Source: Perkinsus olseni
Lineage: Eukaryota; Perkinsozoa; Perkinsida; Perkinsidae
Reading direction: 5' to 3'
Assembly (NCBI GenBank): GCA_013115135.1
Contig: JABANP010000078.1
Span: 1-64,000, forward strand
DNA: 64,000 bases
Each line of letters begins with the position of its first letter. The first letter of the stretch is position 1. Position numbers and translations under genes: made by a program. Shown piece by piece: positions 1-10,798 of the stretch. The notes under the pieces are model-generated. The model ran no database searches. It worked only from the letters and a program-made list of their open reading frames with translations, and was not told the origin of the DNA.

Positions 1-84
1 TGGTACCTGCCTCGGCTGGAGCCCCCTCGGCTTCGAGCGACGTGCGTGACGTGGATCTACTCTGCAAGCGCGTGGCTGTTGATA

Positions 85-2669
85 TCAGCAACTCCCCAGA
101 TGGGTCCGCAGAAGCGAGCCGGAGTTGGCTCGAGCTACGAACATCCTCAGTAGATCTGCATGCCCGGTTGTGACGACAGTCTGGATATCGTCGTCGGAGA
201 CTTCAGATCCCCACTTCTTCCCAGGTTTGGAACCCCCGACTGAGGAGCCATGTGCATATCTCTTGAGCCGCAACCGACGGTTCCAGAGGAGCTTGGTCGG
301 CCATTGGGACGACACGTAACAGACGCAAACTAGGAAGAACACTGTCCACCCGAAAGAAGCGGCGAGAGCCCGGCGAGAGCTGGGGAAAAAGGAGTCGCGG
401 AAGAACTGAGCAGGTCCCCGATAAAACCCCTTTGCGCGAAGTGAGTTCGCGACGGGAAGCATACCTCGAGGAAGACCTGGAGGACTGTCATTGGTTCTCA
501 ACGCAATGCGGGCTTCTCCCGAAACTGCGAAATCAACATGCTGGTGCACACTAGTCCAAAGAAGGAAACGGTGTTCCTTCCTGGAATACGACCTCACTAT
601 CTCATCGAAGATGCGCCTACTCGGCTTATCGGCTGGATTAAGCTCTGACGGCACTCGATCAATCCATATCTTGAGGGTGGAATTTCTCGCAGGAATGCCA
701 GAACTTCGTGATCATGTGGTTCAAAGTCCGCGTGCTTGGAGTACCCTTTCACTAAAAGCTTGCTCAACGGCCTACATTATCCACAAAGACTATAACCCAG
801 CGCCCCCGACATATATCTGCCGAAGGTCTCGATTGAAACCAGGGCGGCAAAAGCTCAAGGGCAATGATCTGGAGTCTTCCGGTCGAGGAGTCTGGCGTGA
901 AACCACTCTGGTGCCTCACATGCTGCATAAATCGGTCGAACAAAGTCCTTAGCGCTAGCCACCGCGCCGATACCGCCCGCTGATGTTGCATCAGAGTAAA
1001 TGCAAGCCTGGCGCACTGAGGGAAATGCCTGAATCTTCCATGAGTGAGATGTGCCGGACAGCCTCGGCCCCCGCAGCATCTCCTTTAGGCGCGTCAACGC
1101 AGTAACAGCGAACGGACGATTCGTTGAGAGCTTCTGGACGTCGGGTCGGTGTATGTGACTCATTACCTCCCGTAGGTAAGGCCTGCAAGCGATTGGATGG
1201 TAGAACCGTAGATGCGAATAAGAGTCTGCCGGCCAGCTTCGCAGCCGCCGAAGATGAGAGTCTATCTTCGGAGAGCCTCCCTGAATCTTATCGATGATCT
1301 TGGCCTTCTTCTCCCTCGGGTAGTGATAGGGTGTAGACTGCCTCCAGAAGTCGATATGCCGAGGGCCCTAGGACGGAAAGATCCGACGTGGGTCCGACGC
1401 ACTTTGGCTCCTTCAGTCTCCAACCAAAGGGATAACGTGAAGCCACCGCCAGGCCTCATAGCCAGAGTCAACAGAGGACGCGCGTTCGGGGGCGAAGTAA
1501 TCGTCAAGAAAGTTTATCAAGATCAGCGCCAGCAGTATCCTGCCCAGATGCGCCAGGGCCTGGGATACTCTACAGTAGTTGATGACTGAAGACGATGCGC
1601 CGAAAGGCTGTGCCACATGGAAGAAGGCCGAGGCTTTTACCAGAAGACGGATCCCGAAGTAGGACGACAGTAACCTGAGCACGAGCAACCTACAGAGCGG
1701 GAGCTCCCGAGCCGGACCCCAGAGCGACGGGGCTCACCTTGTGCGACTCACAGTCGCACGGAACCTGCCTATATGCAGCTGCATGGTCAGACTTCCACCA
1801 TCTGATGTCGGCGGACCCTATTGTCCTCGCATATTCCCGTGCCACGGCTATGGCCGCTTCCGGAGTAGGCAAAGAAACTTTGTTCAGGAATATCATTGTG
1901 CGGTTTACGTTCGATCTCTTGAAATCGTCACAAGGACGAACTTTATCGGTTTGTACTACCGGAAATCGGGGACTGGCTACAAAACCGCCTTCGAAGAGAG
2001 TGTCCAGGCTCCCCAACCGGAATGGGGCCAATCATTGTCTTGGCCTCGGTCTCCTCAATCGCGCTCTTCCAAAGAGTCTCATCCCACTCGGATGGGTTGC
2101 CCTCCAGCTTCCTTGCCATCTTCTTCGCCAAGTCTGGACCCGCATCCAACAACTCTCCGAGGTCCATGACACTGCGCTTATTCAGCTTCCCCGATTCCGT
2201 CTGAAAATCGACTCAGGAACCTCGAAGGTCCCTGTCAGGGGCAATCCGTTCTGCAGTTCCTCCGCGAGCGACGCGTCGGGTAGCCCGTGGCCTCCAGCAT
2301 CTCTTTTAAATAGAGGGAGATTTAACTTTCCTGCCACAGCTCTCACCTCCTCCGGCATGCTGCGTACTGGAGTCCTCTGTAGCCGACTCCAGCTGCTTCC
2401 GGCGGGTTTCCCCAGAACTTCATGACCTCCAAACGCGCCTTTACAAGCACTTCTGGTCCCAGTCTTTCCCTGTGCTGCGATAGCCGCTCGTACCGTGTCA
2501 GGTAGTCCCGGAGCTTCCCTTGAGGAGGGTGTGCCATGTCGCAGGAAACCGAAAGATGTTCCTCTGGCGAGGACGCCTTGATGGGCTTCCCTAAGTCTTC
2601 GCAGCGGACGGCCCGCGGTTGCGCACCACTACCGATGCGTGAAATCCTCGGCGTAAAGTAGCAAACCAT
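85..2669 (-). pseudogene. Retroelement pol remnant (reverse transcriptase-RNase H)
   Basis: Minus-strand pieces, in order, match a pol polyprotein. Reverse transcriptase motifs are FPVVQTDKVRPCDDF (from about 1965), SDHAAAYRQVP (about 1791-1759), FGASSSVINYCRVSQ (about 1600-1557) and the catalytic box FLDDYFA (about 1511-1491). RNase H follows with YSDATSAGGIGAVA (about 998-957), VFVDN (about 785-771) and PSELNPADKPSR (about 651-616). The order RT then RNase H and these signatures are known for retroelements of dinoflagellate and perkinsid genomes. The pieces sit in different frames, with shifts near 1725, near 960 and between 770 and 654, so no intact polyprotein can be read. 2343-2669 is an open upstream piece without a recognised domain. 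No protease, tyrosine recombinase or integrase was seen; the element may continue beyond position 1. Copy is probably dead, unless some shifts are assembly errors. Confidence 0.8.
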
Positions 2670-2679
2670 TTCTGATAAG

Positions 2680-3132
2680 TTAGAGCGTAGGTTGGTACCT
2701 TCGGACGCTTGCGGGTCGGGGAGGAGACGCCGTCACTAACCGATGGAGGTCAGCTAGGGCAATGACGCTCGTGTCCGCCAGAGGCTCCGGATGCACGACA
2801 CGCGGTGCACGCACGGCCTCGGCGGAATCGGGTGACTCCGGAGAGTGGGCCGCCGGGATGGTAGGAGAGGTATCGACTGGGGGCGGCTCATGATGGCCTC
2901 CGCCGTTGCTCGTCCCAGGGGACTGACAAACACAACAACATAAAGCTCGGTGCGAGAGAATAGATGAGGAGAAAAAAAGATGGGGATATTGGTAGTGAGT
3001 GCTCAAAAGAATCTCTAGAGTCGATCGACTTCACTTGTTCACCTTCTCGTCTTTCTTCTTCTTGTCGTCATCCTTTTTGTCATCGCTACTCTTCCAACGT
3101 TTGAGTTAGGATACCAGCTGCTGTACCAGTCG
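2680..3132 (-). other. Linker between gag and pol, Pro/Ser-rich open stretch
   Basis: An open minus-strand reading frame (2680-3006) is rich in Pro, Ser, Ala and Glu (for example HEPPPVDTSPTIPAAHSPES) and has no recognised domain. 3040-3110 is a Lys/Asp-coding CTT/GTC-rich tract on the minus strand. Given its position between the gag-like and pol-like parts, it is probably retroelement polyprotein linker. This is inference from position only. Confidence 0.4.
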
Positions 3133-4317
3133 TTACCCCCAGCTGCTACTGCCCCAGTTCTTGTTCCAGTAGTAGTTACTAGAATGGGAGTTGTAGTAGG
3201 AGTTCCAGCTGTCATTCCGAGAGCGCTTGTGACCGCGGCTGTCGGAGGATTTCCACTTGTCGTTGCGCGAGCTGACCTGGGAGGACAGAATCAACAGCTG
3301 AGAGGCGTCGACGTCAGACAGGTGGCTGAGAGCATCCTGGATGGAGATCCCTTTGGTAGATACCATCTTGGCGAGTCCCCTGCCGAACATGGGTGTCGTA
3401 GGCCTTGCAGAGAGGCAGACCGCCGAACTTATTAGAGGTGCCCGAGAACTGGACGGAGAAAAAGGACGTGTACGGCATGACTCATCGCTAGGCCCCCAAT
3501 CGCAAACTCCCAAGATTGCAACCGTAACGGCCCAAGATAGTAGGCATGAGGCGAAGTAGGCCAAGCCCTCCTTCTCGAGTTCGGGGTCACCACAGAAAGA
3601 CTCTAGGGGGCTCCGTTAGGATGTAGTTGTTGTCTTTGATGGCGGCTGCCAGGGCGTCCATGTTGAAAAGCTTGGGGTCAAAGCTGCCTATACCAGATTT
3701 TCTGATAGCGTCCGCGGCGGCCTTGAGGGTGTCTTTTCTTAGAGGCCTCCCGTCGGAGCCGTCGGCAGGAGACTTGTTGTTAAGGCCCTCGATCAGCTTG
3801 GTCACGAAATGGTTCGCGGCACGGGACATAGCCGCTTCCCCAGAGCCTATGGAGTTACTCGGACTCGGGGCATCTTTCGAGGGGATCTCGATGACGGGAG
3901 TCTCTTCCCCGACTTCTTGGAAGCCTTGGCGATCTCGGCCAGGAGTTTGGAGGTCTTGGCAGACTTCGACTTCTTGGGAGTGTGGTCGGCGTCGGTCTCC
4001 CCGTCTTCGACGCCGTCATCTTCTTCCCTCTCGTCGTCGTCGGCCACGGGGGCTTCTGAGGAGCTCGAAGGAGGGGACGTCTTCTTCTTGTTATCTTCGG
4101 TCTGATCGGAGGTAGATGCCTTGGAGGCGTTGGCCTTCCTGAGTCGCTTAGGCGTCCCCTTCTCAGCAGCGGCCTTGTCAGCGGCGGCCTTATCAGCGGC
4201 GGCCTTGTCAGCGGCGGCCTCGTCAGCGGCGGCCTTGTCAGCGGCGGCCTTGTCAGCGGCTGCTTTATCTGCCGCGGCCTTCTCAGAAGAGGGAGTGTCG
4301 TCAGGTTTCCTAGCCAT
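3133..4317 (-). pseudogene. Retroelement gag-like protein, frameshifted
   Basis: The minus-strand reading starts at the ATG at 4317 (MARKPDDTPSSE). It passes through about eight KAAAD repeats, then a Lys/Asp/Glu/Ser-rich segment (DDDEREEDDGVEDGETDADH), a helical segment (MSRAANHFVTKLIEGL; KDTLKAAADAIRKSGIGSF), and a stretch with PLESFCGDPELEKEGLAYFA and MPYTSFFSVQFSGTSNKFGG. It ends in a Ser/Asn/Tyr/Trp-rich tail, SYYNSHSSNYYWNKNWGS. To follow this one has to change frame near 3860, 3590, 3485 and 3380, so the gene is broken or badly assembled. Its place directly upstream of the RT-RNase H part on the same strand supports a gag role. The sequence alone shows no zinc knuckle, so gag is an inference from context. 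Confidence 0.6.
4162..4290. repeat. 15-bp tandem repeat coding (KAAAD)n
   Basis: About eight imperfect copies of a 15-bp unit (core gcggcggccttgtca on the plus strand) lie inside the gag-like frame and code on the minus strand for repeated Lys-Ala-Ala-Ala-Asp. One unit has Glu in place of Lys; the last units are more diverged (tgctttatctgccgc). Because 15 is a multiple of three, copy-number change would keep the frame. Confidence 0.9.
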
Positions 4318-4380
4318 GCGCGGGGAGGAAGGGTGACCCTTCGAAGATCCACTTAACTGACAAAAGTATAGTGCGACCAT

Positions 4381-5236
4381 GATTGGCCCAATTGATTAAC
4401 TCGGCAACAAACTTGTTGAGCAGGAACAAGTCTTAATCAGTGTACATTCCGTCATGGGAACTCCAGGTATCTTAAACTGACCACGGAGTGGTACCACAGC
4501 CGCAGAGGGCTGGTCGGCGAGTAATAAGTCGACTAGGGACTATCGAAGCCACGGAGGGCAGAGGAAGGCCGCTAGGGGCCAGAACGTGAGAGAGAGCCGC
4601 AGAGGGCAAGGCGCCGGTTAGCCTTGAAGGTTTCATGTTGAAATTCGTGCAGAACGGGAGACTTCGGTCGCCCTCCGACTCGTGGACAGGCAGGCTTGAT
4701 ACGTCGACTCGTAGCCTTCTGGTTACCATGCCTCGGATCGGAGGGGCGAGAAGGGGATCCTGAGCGGTCAGAGGGTGAAGAGCGACGCAACGAAGGAGGG
4801 TCGAACCGATGAGAGAAAGTCGGGGGGGGGGGGGCGAAGCGAAAAAGGGGGGCTAGAAGCCGTGGCTCACTACCAGTCAACCGCTCGAGAGCTAGCTCAC
4901 AGAGGAAAAACGCCAGACAGGTGTAGACAAGCGTAGACAAGAGACGTGGACGTCTTTTCTAGACAAGCGTAGACTAACACGTGAGCCAACGGCAAGCCTA
5001 TCTTGTCGAGCACGTCATAGCGCAATCGATTTACGGCGCGCTCTGCTGGCCGAGGCGCGCACAAGACCCTTGGGCGCGAGCTACCACATTTTACCGCGCC
5101 AATCACGTTCGCCATTACCTTGCTTTTGATGATGAGATATCTACTATAAATCCGTGTTCATGAGACGTTGTCATAATCATAATAGCCTAGAGCTACCAGA
5201 AACTCCTGTTGGAGATATTTATTAATTACGCTCGGC
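4381..5236. other. Non-coding flank with short repeats and a G13 run
   Basis: No convincing gene here. It contains a run of 13 G at 4822-4834 and, at about 4922-4977, two copies of agacaagcgtagac around a short palindrome (AGACGT gg ACGTCT). It could be the 5' untranslated or terminal-repeat region of the retroelement to its left, but no matching second terminal repeat was found within the window. Confidence 0.5.
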
Positions 5237-6287
5237 TTACAATAGGTAGGGGTGGTAGCGAAGTACGCTGTGGCGAGGGCCATTACGACGGAAAGACGTG
5301 AAGGTCCATCGGCCGAATATTATTGGGCACCTCCACGGGATTTCATTCCCACCGTTGTCAATCGCCGCCACTGCCCTGAGCCCTCTGGGATTGCGGATCA
5401 CGTAGCGATTATCCTCCTCTATCAACAGTGAGCCCAGCCCCGGCGTGCACTGGACTAAAAGGCCGCTAATTTCCACAGGCTCTGTCTCATCATCCTTTCG
5501 TGTAGAGAACAGCATCGGGCTAGCCGGTCGGATCACCTCGATCCTAACTGAATGCCAAATCCCTCCTAGCTGGTAACGGAAGTCGACAGCTCGCGGCTGG
5601 CAAGACACTGGGAGGAAGCCGACGAACGACGCAATGATGTAACCGTCCTCTCCATCCACGGCGTAGAGCAACCTGACCTCCTGACACCTGGTTAGTTGCA
5701 CGAAGAAGACTTCGACCCTCTCGGGGATTGAGTGCCTCCTCGTCGAAGAGATGCATCGCCACGTATAGAGAGTCACCAACGACAATCATACCAGCCAACT
5801 GGTGTCTCGGTGCGGCTAGATGAGGAATACTGATGGGTCGTTCCGTCATCCCACTCATCATGACGTGCTTCAAGAGCCTTCTCCCATTATTATAGAGTAC
5901 ATACAGCTGGCGGGTATCCTCATCGTAGTAGCATTCCCAATTGTATTCCTTCGAAGCATCAGTACAGAGAGTCGACTGCTTAGTAGGAGTGTCCGCGTCG
6001 ATGTCTACAGTACGGAGTTGGAGGCATTTTCCGCCACCCTCATCATCATCGCGACAAACCTTGTACACGATTCCGCCGTCGATGAACACAAATTCATGGA
6101 TGGGACACTTATCAATGAGTATCTCTTCGGTAGGGCAATCCAAGGTCAATGCCGGCTTCCTACAGTGCTCCATAATATCTCCCATGAGGTCATGCATCGG
6201 CTCCCTACCCTGTTGACCATCCCATAGCCTTTCGATAGCCATACAACGGAGGGCCTCGTAATGATGGGGGAGCTGGAAGACGGCCAT
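5237..6287 (-). pseudogene. Lineage-specific hypothetical protein, one frameshift
   Basis: Two overlapping minus-strand frames together read as one protein of about 345 aa. The start at 6287 gives MAVFQLPHHYEALRCM. The frame must change near 5723-5726, at a run of four G on the plus strand (CCCC on the coding strand): before it the protein reads DEEALNP, after it ERVEVFFVQLTRCQEVRLL. Removing one C joins the two halves in frame. No known domain is recognised; the protein is mixed hydrophilic/beta-like with many Asp/Glu. The N-terminal VFQLP motif recurs in another hypothetical gene near 26.46 kb, which suggests a lineage-specific family. It may be an intact gene with an assembly error rather than a true pseudogene. 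Confidence 0.55.
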
Positions 6288-6486
6288 TAGACTGCTAGGA
6301 AGGAGGGAGGTTACAACTACTACAATCGGCGGATGATTTTGTTTGACCTTTGACGGCTTGTCTTTGAATACTAGTGTTTTGTTTCATCTTACTAAGGAGT
6401 TCTTATGAAAGCCGTTCAGGAATTCTAACGCAGAATCCTACATTTGCAAACTCCCCTCTGACGCCCGATATGCTCAACTCGTCCAC

Positions 6487-7601
6487 TCAAAACAAGCGAT
6501 GTAGTGGGGCTAGAATTAAAGTAATGCAGCGTCGGCACCGCGACACAGTGGATTCAACTCCCACGTTTCCGCTTGCCAGGGTCACTTTTGCCGCCAGAGT
6601 CCTTCGGTTTATTGTTGATCGCCCAAAGGCATCTTTGGACCTGTATCCGAGTAGCTGAGTAACCAGAAAAGGGGCGTCGTCCGTCGGACGATTACCCTAC
6701 CCTCTCTGGTGACCATCGATCACCGCCTTCCAATGCCTGCAGCTCCTTAGCCGTTTTTGTTAGGCGGACGAAGACTTCTTCGTACGTCGAAATATCATAC
6801 CGGAACACGATCATTCTAGAACTGAGTCAAGCTGAGGCACTTAACTTACTTCCGTGGGATTTCGCAAGCTAAGATGGCTTCGTCGCTCATGAATGGAATT
6901 CTGGGTTCCCGCGCCGACAGTACTGCGCTCGCTGTTGCCACTCCAACTCCTATGTGAGAAGGGCAGCAGGTCGGATTCACTCAGGGCGGACTCCACCCTC
7001 GTTGCCCGAAGAGTAACAGCAAAACGAAACCCGTTCGCATCGGAACGTCATCGGATAAGGTTGGGGAAATGCTTACCTCTGAGAGAGGTGAGAGCCAACA
7101 CTGCGCTAAGGAGGTCGCCCCGACTAAGCTGAGAAAGAGGAACTAGAAGAGAAGCTCCTGGCGAACTCGGCCGCCTCCCACCTTAGCGTTGGCCGCCGTC
7201 CACGCATCCTCCACTGCTACCTCTGAGTTACTTTGAACCTACACAATGTATGGGAGCTGCGCGACGGACATACCCTGCGAAGTCAATGGAGACCGAGTCA
7301 ATGCCTCGACGCCTCAGCCAGTGAGAAGAAGCGAGGCACCCCAAAATTTCCAACATGGCTGACGAACTGGAACACTCTTTCAGTCCCTTTTACCAGTTTC
7401 ATCAGCGGGCGAAATTTTCCTCGTGTTATTTTCCACTTTACAATCTGGGTCAGCGTCTCAAGAGTCAATCCCTCTTCAGACTCGCCAAACTGAAAGTAAA
7501 GCCCAAAGGCGACAGTCGATAATACATACCATCCCCGAAAAGTGCAGAGCTGCATCAACACCTCTTTCCTGATCCTCTCTAGATCTTGCAACAGAGGCCA
7601 T
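6487..7601 (-). CDS. Conserved 219-aa protein of unknown function, WKxxRGKFRP family, 7 exons
   Basis: Seven minus-strand exons splice without a break: 7601-7530, 7489-7394, 7238-7182, 7128-7077, 6949-6850, 6815-6701 and 6654-6487. All introns are GT-AG, of 40, 155, 53, 127, 34 and 46 nt, and the exon lengths sum to 660 nt (219 aa plus stop). The start MASVARSREDQ was chosen because it is the first ATG in frame. Key segments are LTLETLTQIVKWKITRGKFR, LVQSNSEVAVEDAW, a helix-hairpin-helix-like loop LRGVGVATASAVLS, IPFMSDEAILACEIPRK, and YDISTYEEVFVRLTKTAKEL followed by DRWSPER. From memory of fungal and plant homologues, the WKxxRGKFRP, LVQSN and KGVGxATAS...PFMSDEA blocks occur in this order in an uncharacterised eukaryotic family. 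The hairpin loop hints at DNA binding, but function is unknown. The last exon (56 codons) is the least certain. Confidence 0.8.
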
Positions 7602-7837
7602 GCCTTTCGCCTCTTCCCAACAACCTGGCATGCTGCAAGTGTCTGTCTTGGATTGACGTGCTCCGTCAGTTGCTCATTCGAGACTCAAACTTGACATTCC
7701 CACCTCAAGTGCTGAATCGTAGTCATCTTCCGCACTCTGCCAGACCTCCAGGGAGCGGCTATGAAGTAACGCCGTCGGTGGGTAAGTCATCTTCAAAAAA
7801 CTGTGTATCTACGGCCCGCTGTGCAAAAAAGGACATG

Positions 7838-7910
7838 AGCCTTCTGCCGGAGTTGAACCGACGACCTCCCGCTTACTAAGCGGGTGCTCTACCAACTAAG
7901 CTAAGAAGGC
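7838..7910 (-). tRNA. tRNA-Thr (anticodon AGU)
   Basis: A 73-nt cloverleaf on the minus strand. The acceptor GCCTTCT pairs with AGAAGGC. The anticodon stem CCCGC/GCGGG encloses the loop TTAGTAA, giving anticodon AGT. The T-loop is GTTCAACTC and the discriminator base is T. It lies 237 nt upstream of the start of the conserved 219-aa gene. No intron, and no CCA in the DNA, as expected for a eukaryotic gene. Confidence 0.93.
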
Positions 7911-9042
7911 TGATAACTACTGATACCGGCCGTAGCTTAACTTGAGTGAGAGGGCAGGCAATGAACCTTACACTTAAGCAGAATTCGAAAGGTTCCGTCC
8001 CGAACAAGTCTTCTGACAAGCTGTGCGAATGCCCAGAAACGGGATAAGTGAAGTTCACCGGAAGTTTCCCAGCGGAATGCTACCGACCCTTTTCTTAAAG
8101 ACTGCCTACAGTCAGAGCTGGGCTCAAATCTCTCCCACCGACATGAATTAGTGACTGACGGCAACACAACACATAGGCCCGTTTGTCAATACATAGGGGT
8201 ATTACAGTGGCAATCGTAGATACGTTTAATGCACCCCCGAACAGAATCCCTCCCAGAGGCTATTCTGGATACTTATGCACAATCAATGACGGTCGAGCTC
8301 ATCTCAACTTGCATAAAGATCGATATCGCGCAGCCGGTTTGCCACTCCACAAGAGAGCCGCTCACCAGCATCACGCGAGGGATACTCGATCAATACTATT
8401 CCAACGATAGCAAACGCTATTGTCAGCAGCAACATGCGGATCGCAATCACGGTAAGTCGGACCTTACGGTCGCGTCAATGAATATTTAATCTCAACGGAC
8501 TTGAACACTTCTGTTCGTACTAGCACGCCATTACAGCAAAATAGTAGCCCAGGTAAAGGAAAGTAATCCCCGACCAGCATCGATCGGATGAGTCCTTGAC
8601 TCGAGAAATCTAATGTTGAAATCTCGAGCAAAGAGTAGCTACTTACAAGCTTCCGATTAGCCTAAAATACTATAGCGCTGAATGACGATTTCTACATCAA
8701 TATTTGTTTAATAAAAACCGGTGCTAACATCAATATATTCTATTATTATGGGCAGCTCCATTTATCATCAGTATAAGCGGCCAACAATCTGCGCAACATC
8801 AATACAAAATCGAAGGTCCTTCCGAGCCTCCCCGACCGCCACGTGTTTATCATAATGCGAGCCTATAGCAACGCTTGTAATGAGGTAGGACGGTGGAACA
8901 AAACAGTAATCGATCAACCGTTCCACCAGTTAGTAGGAAGTACAGCAGTAGAAGAATAGATACCAAGAATAGGAAGAAGAGCCATGAATGGATAGTAAAA
9001 GTGAGGAAGTGTATCGGGCTCATCATCATCAGCATGGAGTCG
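7911..9042. other. Gene-poor interval
   Basis: Only short overlapping frames on both strands without recognisable domains, exon-like conservation or RNA structure. A/T content rises around 8640-8760. The 7-bp inverted pair CTCGAGA/TCTCGAG occurs near 8600-8627. I see no gene that I can support. Confidence 0.5.
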
Positions 9043-10798
9043 TTAATATGGGAAGAATGAAAATGATTCCAATGCAAGTAGGGGGATCCACACCCTCGAG
9101 GAGTGAGGACAGCTGTGAGAACTACTACTACCACTACTATCCTGAGACCGTTGTGTTGTCGATGTCATCTCTGTTAACAAGTAGGATGCTGTGCAGTATA
9201 TCCATAACTTGTCGATGACAGTCGAACGATCGGCCTCGAGAACAGCTTCTACTGCAGCGGGAAGCGAACGAGCTCCTGTGGGAGGGGCATCGTACAGCAT
9301 TAATGATATGATTCTCAGGCGCCTTCTTACATTCAAAACATGCGGGCCCTGCTCCTCCAAGCTCTCACTTCGGAATGCCCGCTCATAGACGACAAGATCC
9401 CACCCAGTAGTGGGTTCGAACTCGGAGGCTGGACGACCACTGAAGCAATAGCAGCAGCAGGGTCCTAGGAGAAGCATCGCCGATCGTCTATCCCTTACAG
9501 TTGCTTCCTGTAGAAGTCTGATACAGCGGCGCCCTCCTCTCCTAGCCGATTTTTGGCCAGCGTGAGATGAGCACGCTTCTTGTATCGAATCTTATCTGCC
9601 ATTGTTACACTGATGAAATTTGCAGCCGGAGCTAGCTCGAACAGCGTCACCTTTGGTAAGACCAGTGACGGCGGAGCGAACATTGTCCAAGATCTGGTCA
9701 TATCGAATGCTCAGCAGCACGCACCTGAGAAGCGCTCTCAGTCCGGATCGATCCGTCAGAGGCCCCTACCCGTCCGGTGATACAAGAAGGTCTTCCACCC
9801 TCACAGGAGGGGTACTCGCGGCCACTGACTGCTGAAAAAAGGACCAATCTCCTAGGCAGCCGATGCCAACCCATGCCGAGCTTATTACAGGAGGCGCATC
9901 ATCCACCACTACAGTGTTATCATCCTTAGGCTCATCATCAACATCTACCTCACCCTTGGCGACACAGGCAGGATAGTCGGAGCTTGCTGCTGTCACCTAC
10001 AAAGGAAGGGTCGACGAGCTTCGTCGGACGAAGTCATCAAGAAAACCCCTAGCAGCGAGCATGCTATAGTAGCGCGAAATGAATCGAGCTAGGACTTCGC
10101 CGCTGCTGCTCACCATGCTAGCTAGACTGCTTGGAGATTGTTCATCAGCAAAAGCACTGCAGAGGGATGACACCGTGCTACTGCTGCCAGTACTACGCAG
10201 TGCTGGGAGACCAGCAGTGCAGGCAGCAGCAGCATCATCCAGTCGCGTCATGCCGCGGCCATGAGAGGACTCCAACGAGGGCAAGAATGCCCAATGCAGC
10301 TCCAACAAGACGGCTAAGGAGAACAGGGAATAGACGCCTGAGCTGTCGTGGAGGGCCATTGGCGACTTACCTTGTGCTTCCTCAGTAGATGCTGTGAAGA
10401 AGCCAGTGACACTAGAATGCAAACCGTAGAGGTAGCTCTCGTCAGGTCCGAACAGAGCCAATGCCTGAGGGCAGAGAGCCTGTGAACCATCGGTCAAATG
10501 AACGACCACTAACGTCTACGGGCAAGTGAGCGCACTCCTCTCGCGACTGCCAATGACCACCGACCCGTTCTACCTCCTTCCTAGCCTTGGCCAATCTGCG
10601 GTATAACTCCGAGTCCTTGCGAGGTTCCACATACACTATGAGTTCTCTCATGTGGCCTCTACAAAAACCTTCCTCAGCAGAGCTCTCCTCCCCCTGCGCT
10701 GAGATCTCGCTGCTGCTGCCTTCTCTCAGCCCTCCTGCTTCACTTCCTGGCCGCCGGGTTATCATAGTAGGGGCGGCGACGAGTGTTGTGGCAGCCAT
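9043..10798 (-). CDS. 2H phosphoesterase (LigT-like) family candidate, multi-exon
   Basis: Minus-strand gene starting at the ATG at 10798 (MAATTLVAAPTMITRR). Exon 1 ends ...RRLAKARKE at 10574. A 58-nt GT-AG intron (10573-10516) leads to TLVVVHLTDGSQALCPQAL and YLYGLHSSVTGFFTA. A long intron (donor GTAAGT at 10370) leads to SSDYPACVAKGEVDVDDEPK. A 55-nt intron joins AVTGLTK to DKIRYKKRAHLTLAKNRLG, and another joins DFYRKQL to GRPASEFEPTTGWDLVVYER. Two H-x-[ST] motifs (HSS before VTGFF; HLT in RAHLTLAK) about 150 residues apart are the defining feature of the 2H superfamily, whose members hydrolyse or ligate 2',3'-cyclic or 2'-5' RNA bonds. The C-terminal end near 9043 and the middle exons are uncertain. 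The family call rests on motifs only; the true substrate is unknown. Confidence 0.6.

Noticed and set aside
4381..5236. Possible LTR of the retroelement
   Set aside because: No second copy of this sequence was found at the other side (window edge at 1-84), and no clear TG...CA termini with a duplicated target were seen.
6860..6890. Sequence resembling a dinozoan spliced-leader relic (minus strand aagccatcttagctt)
   Set aside because: It lies inside exon 5 of the 219-aa conserved gene, where it codes for EAILACE in a conserved block; the similarity to the leader is partial and best explained by chance.
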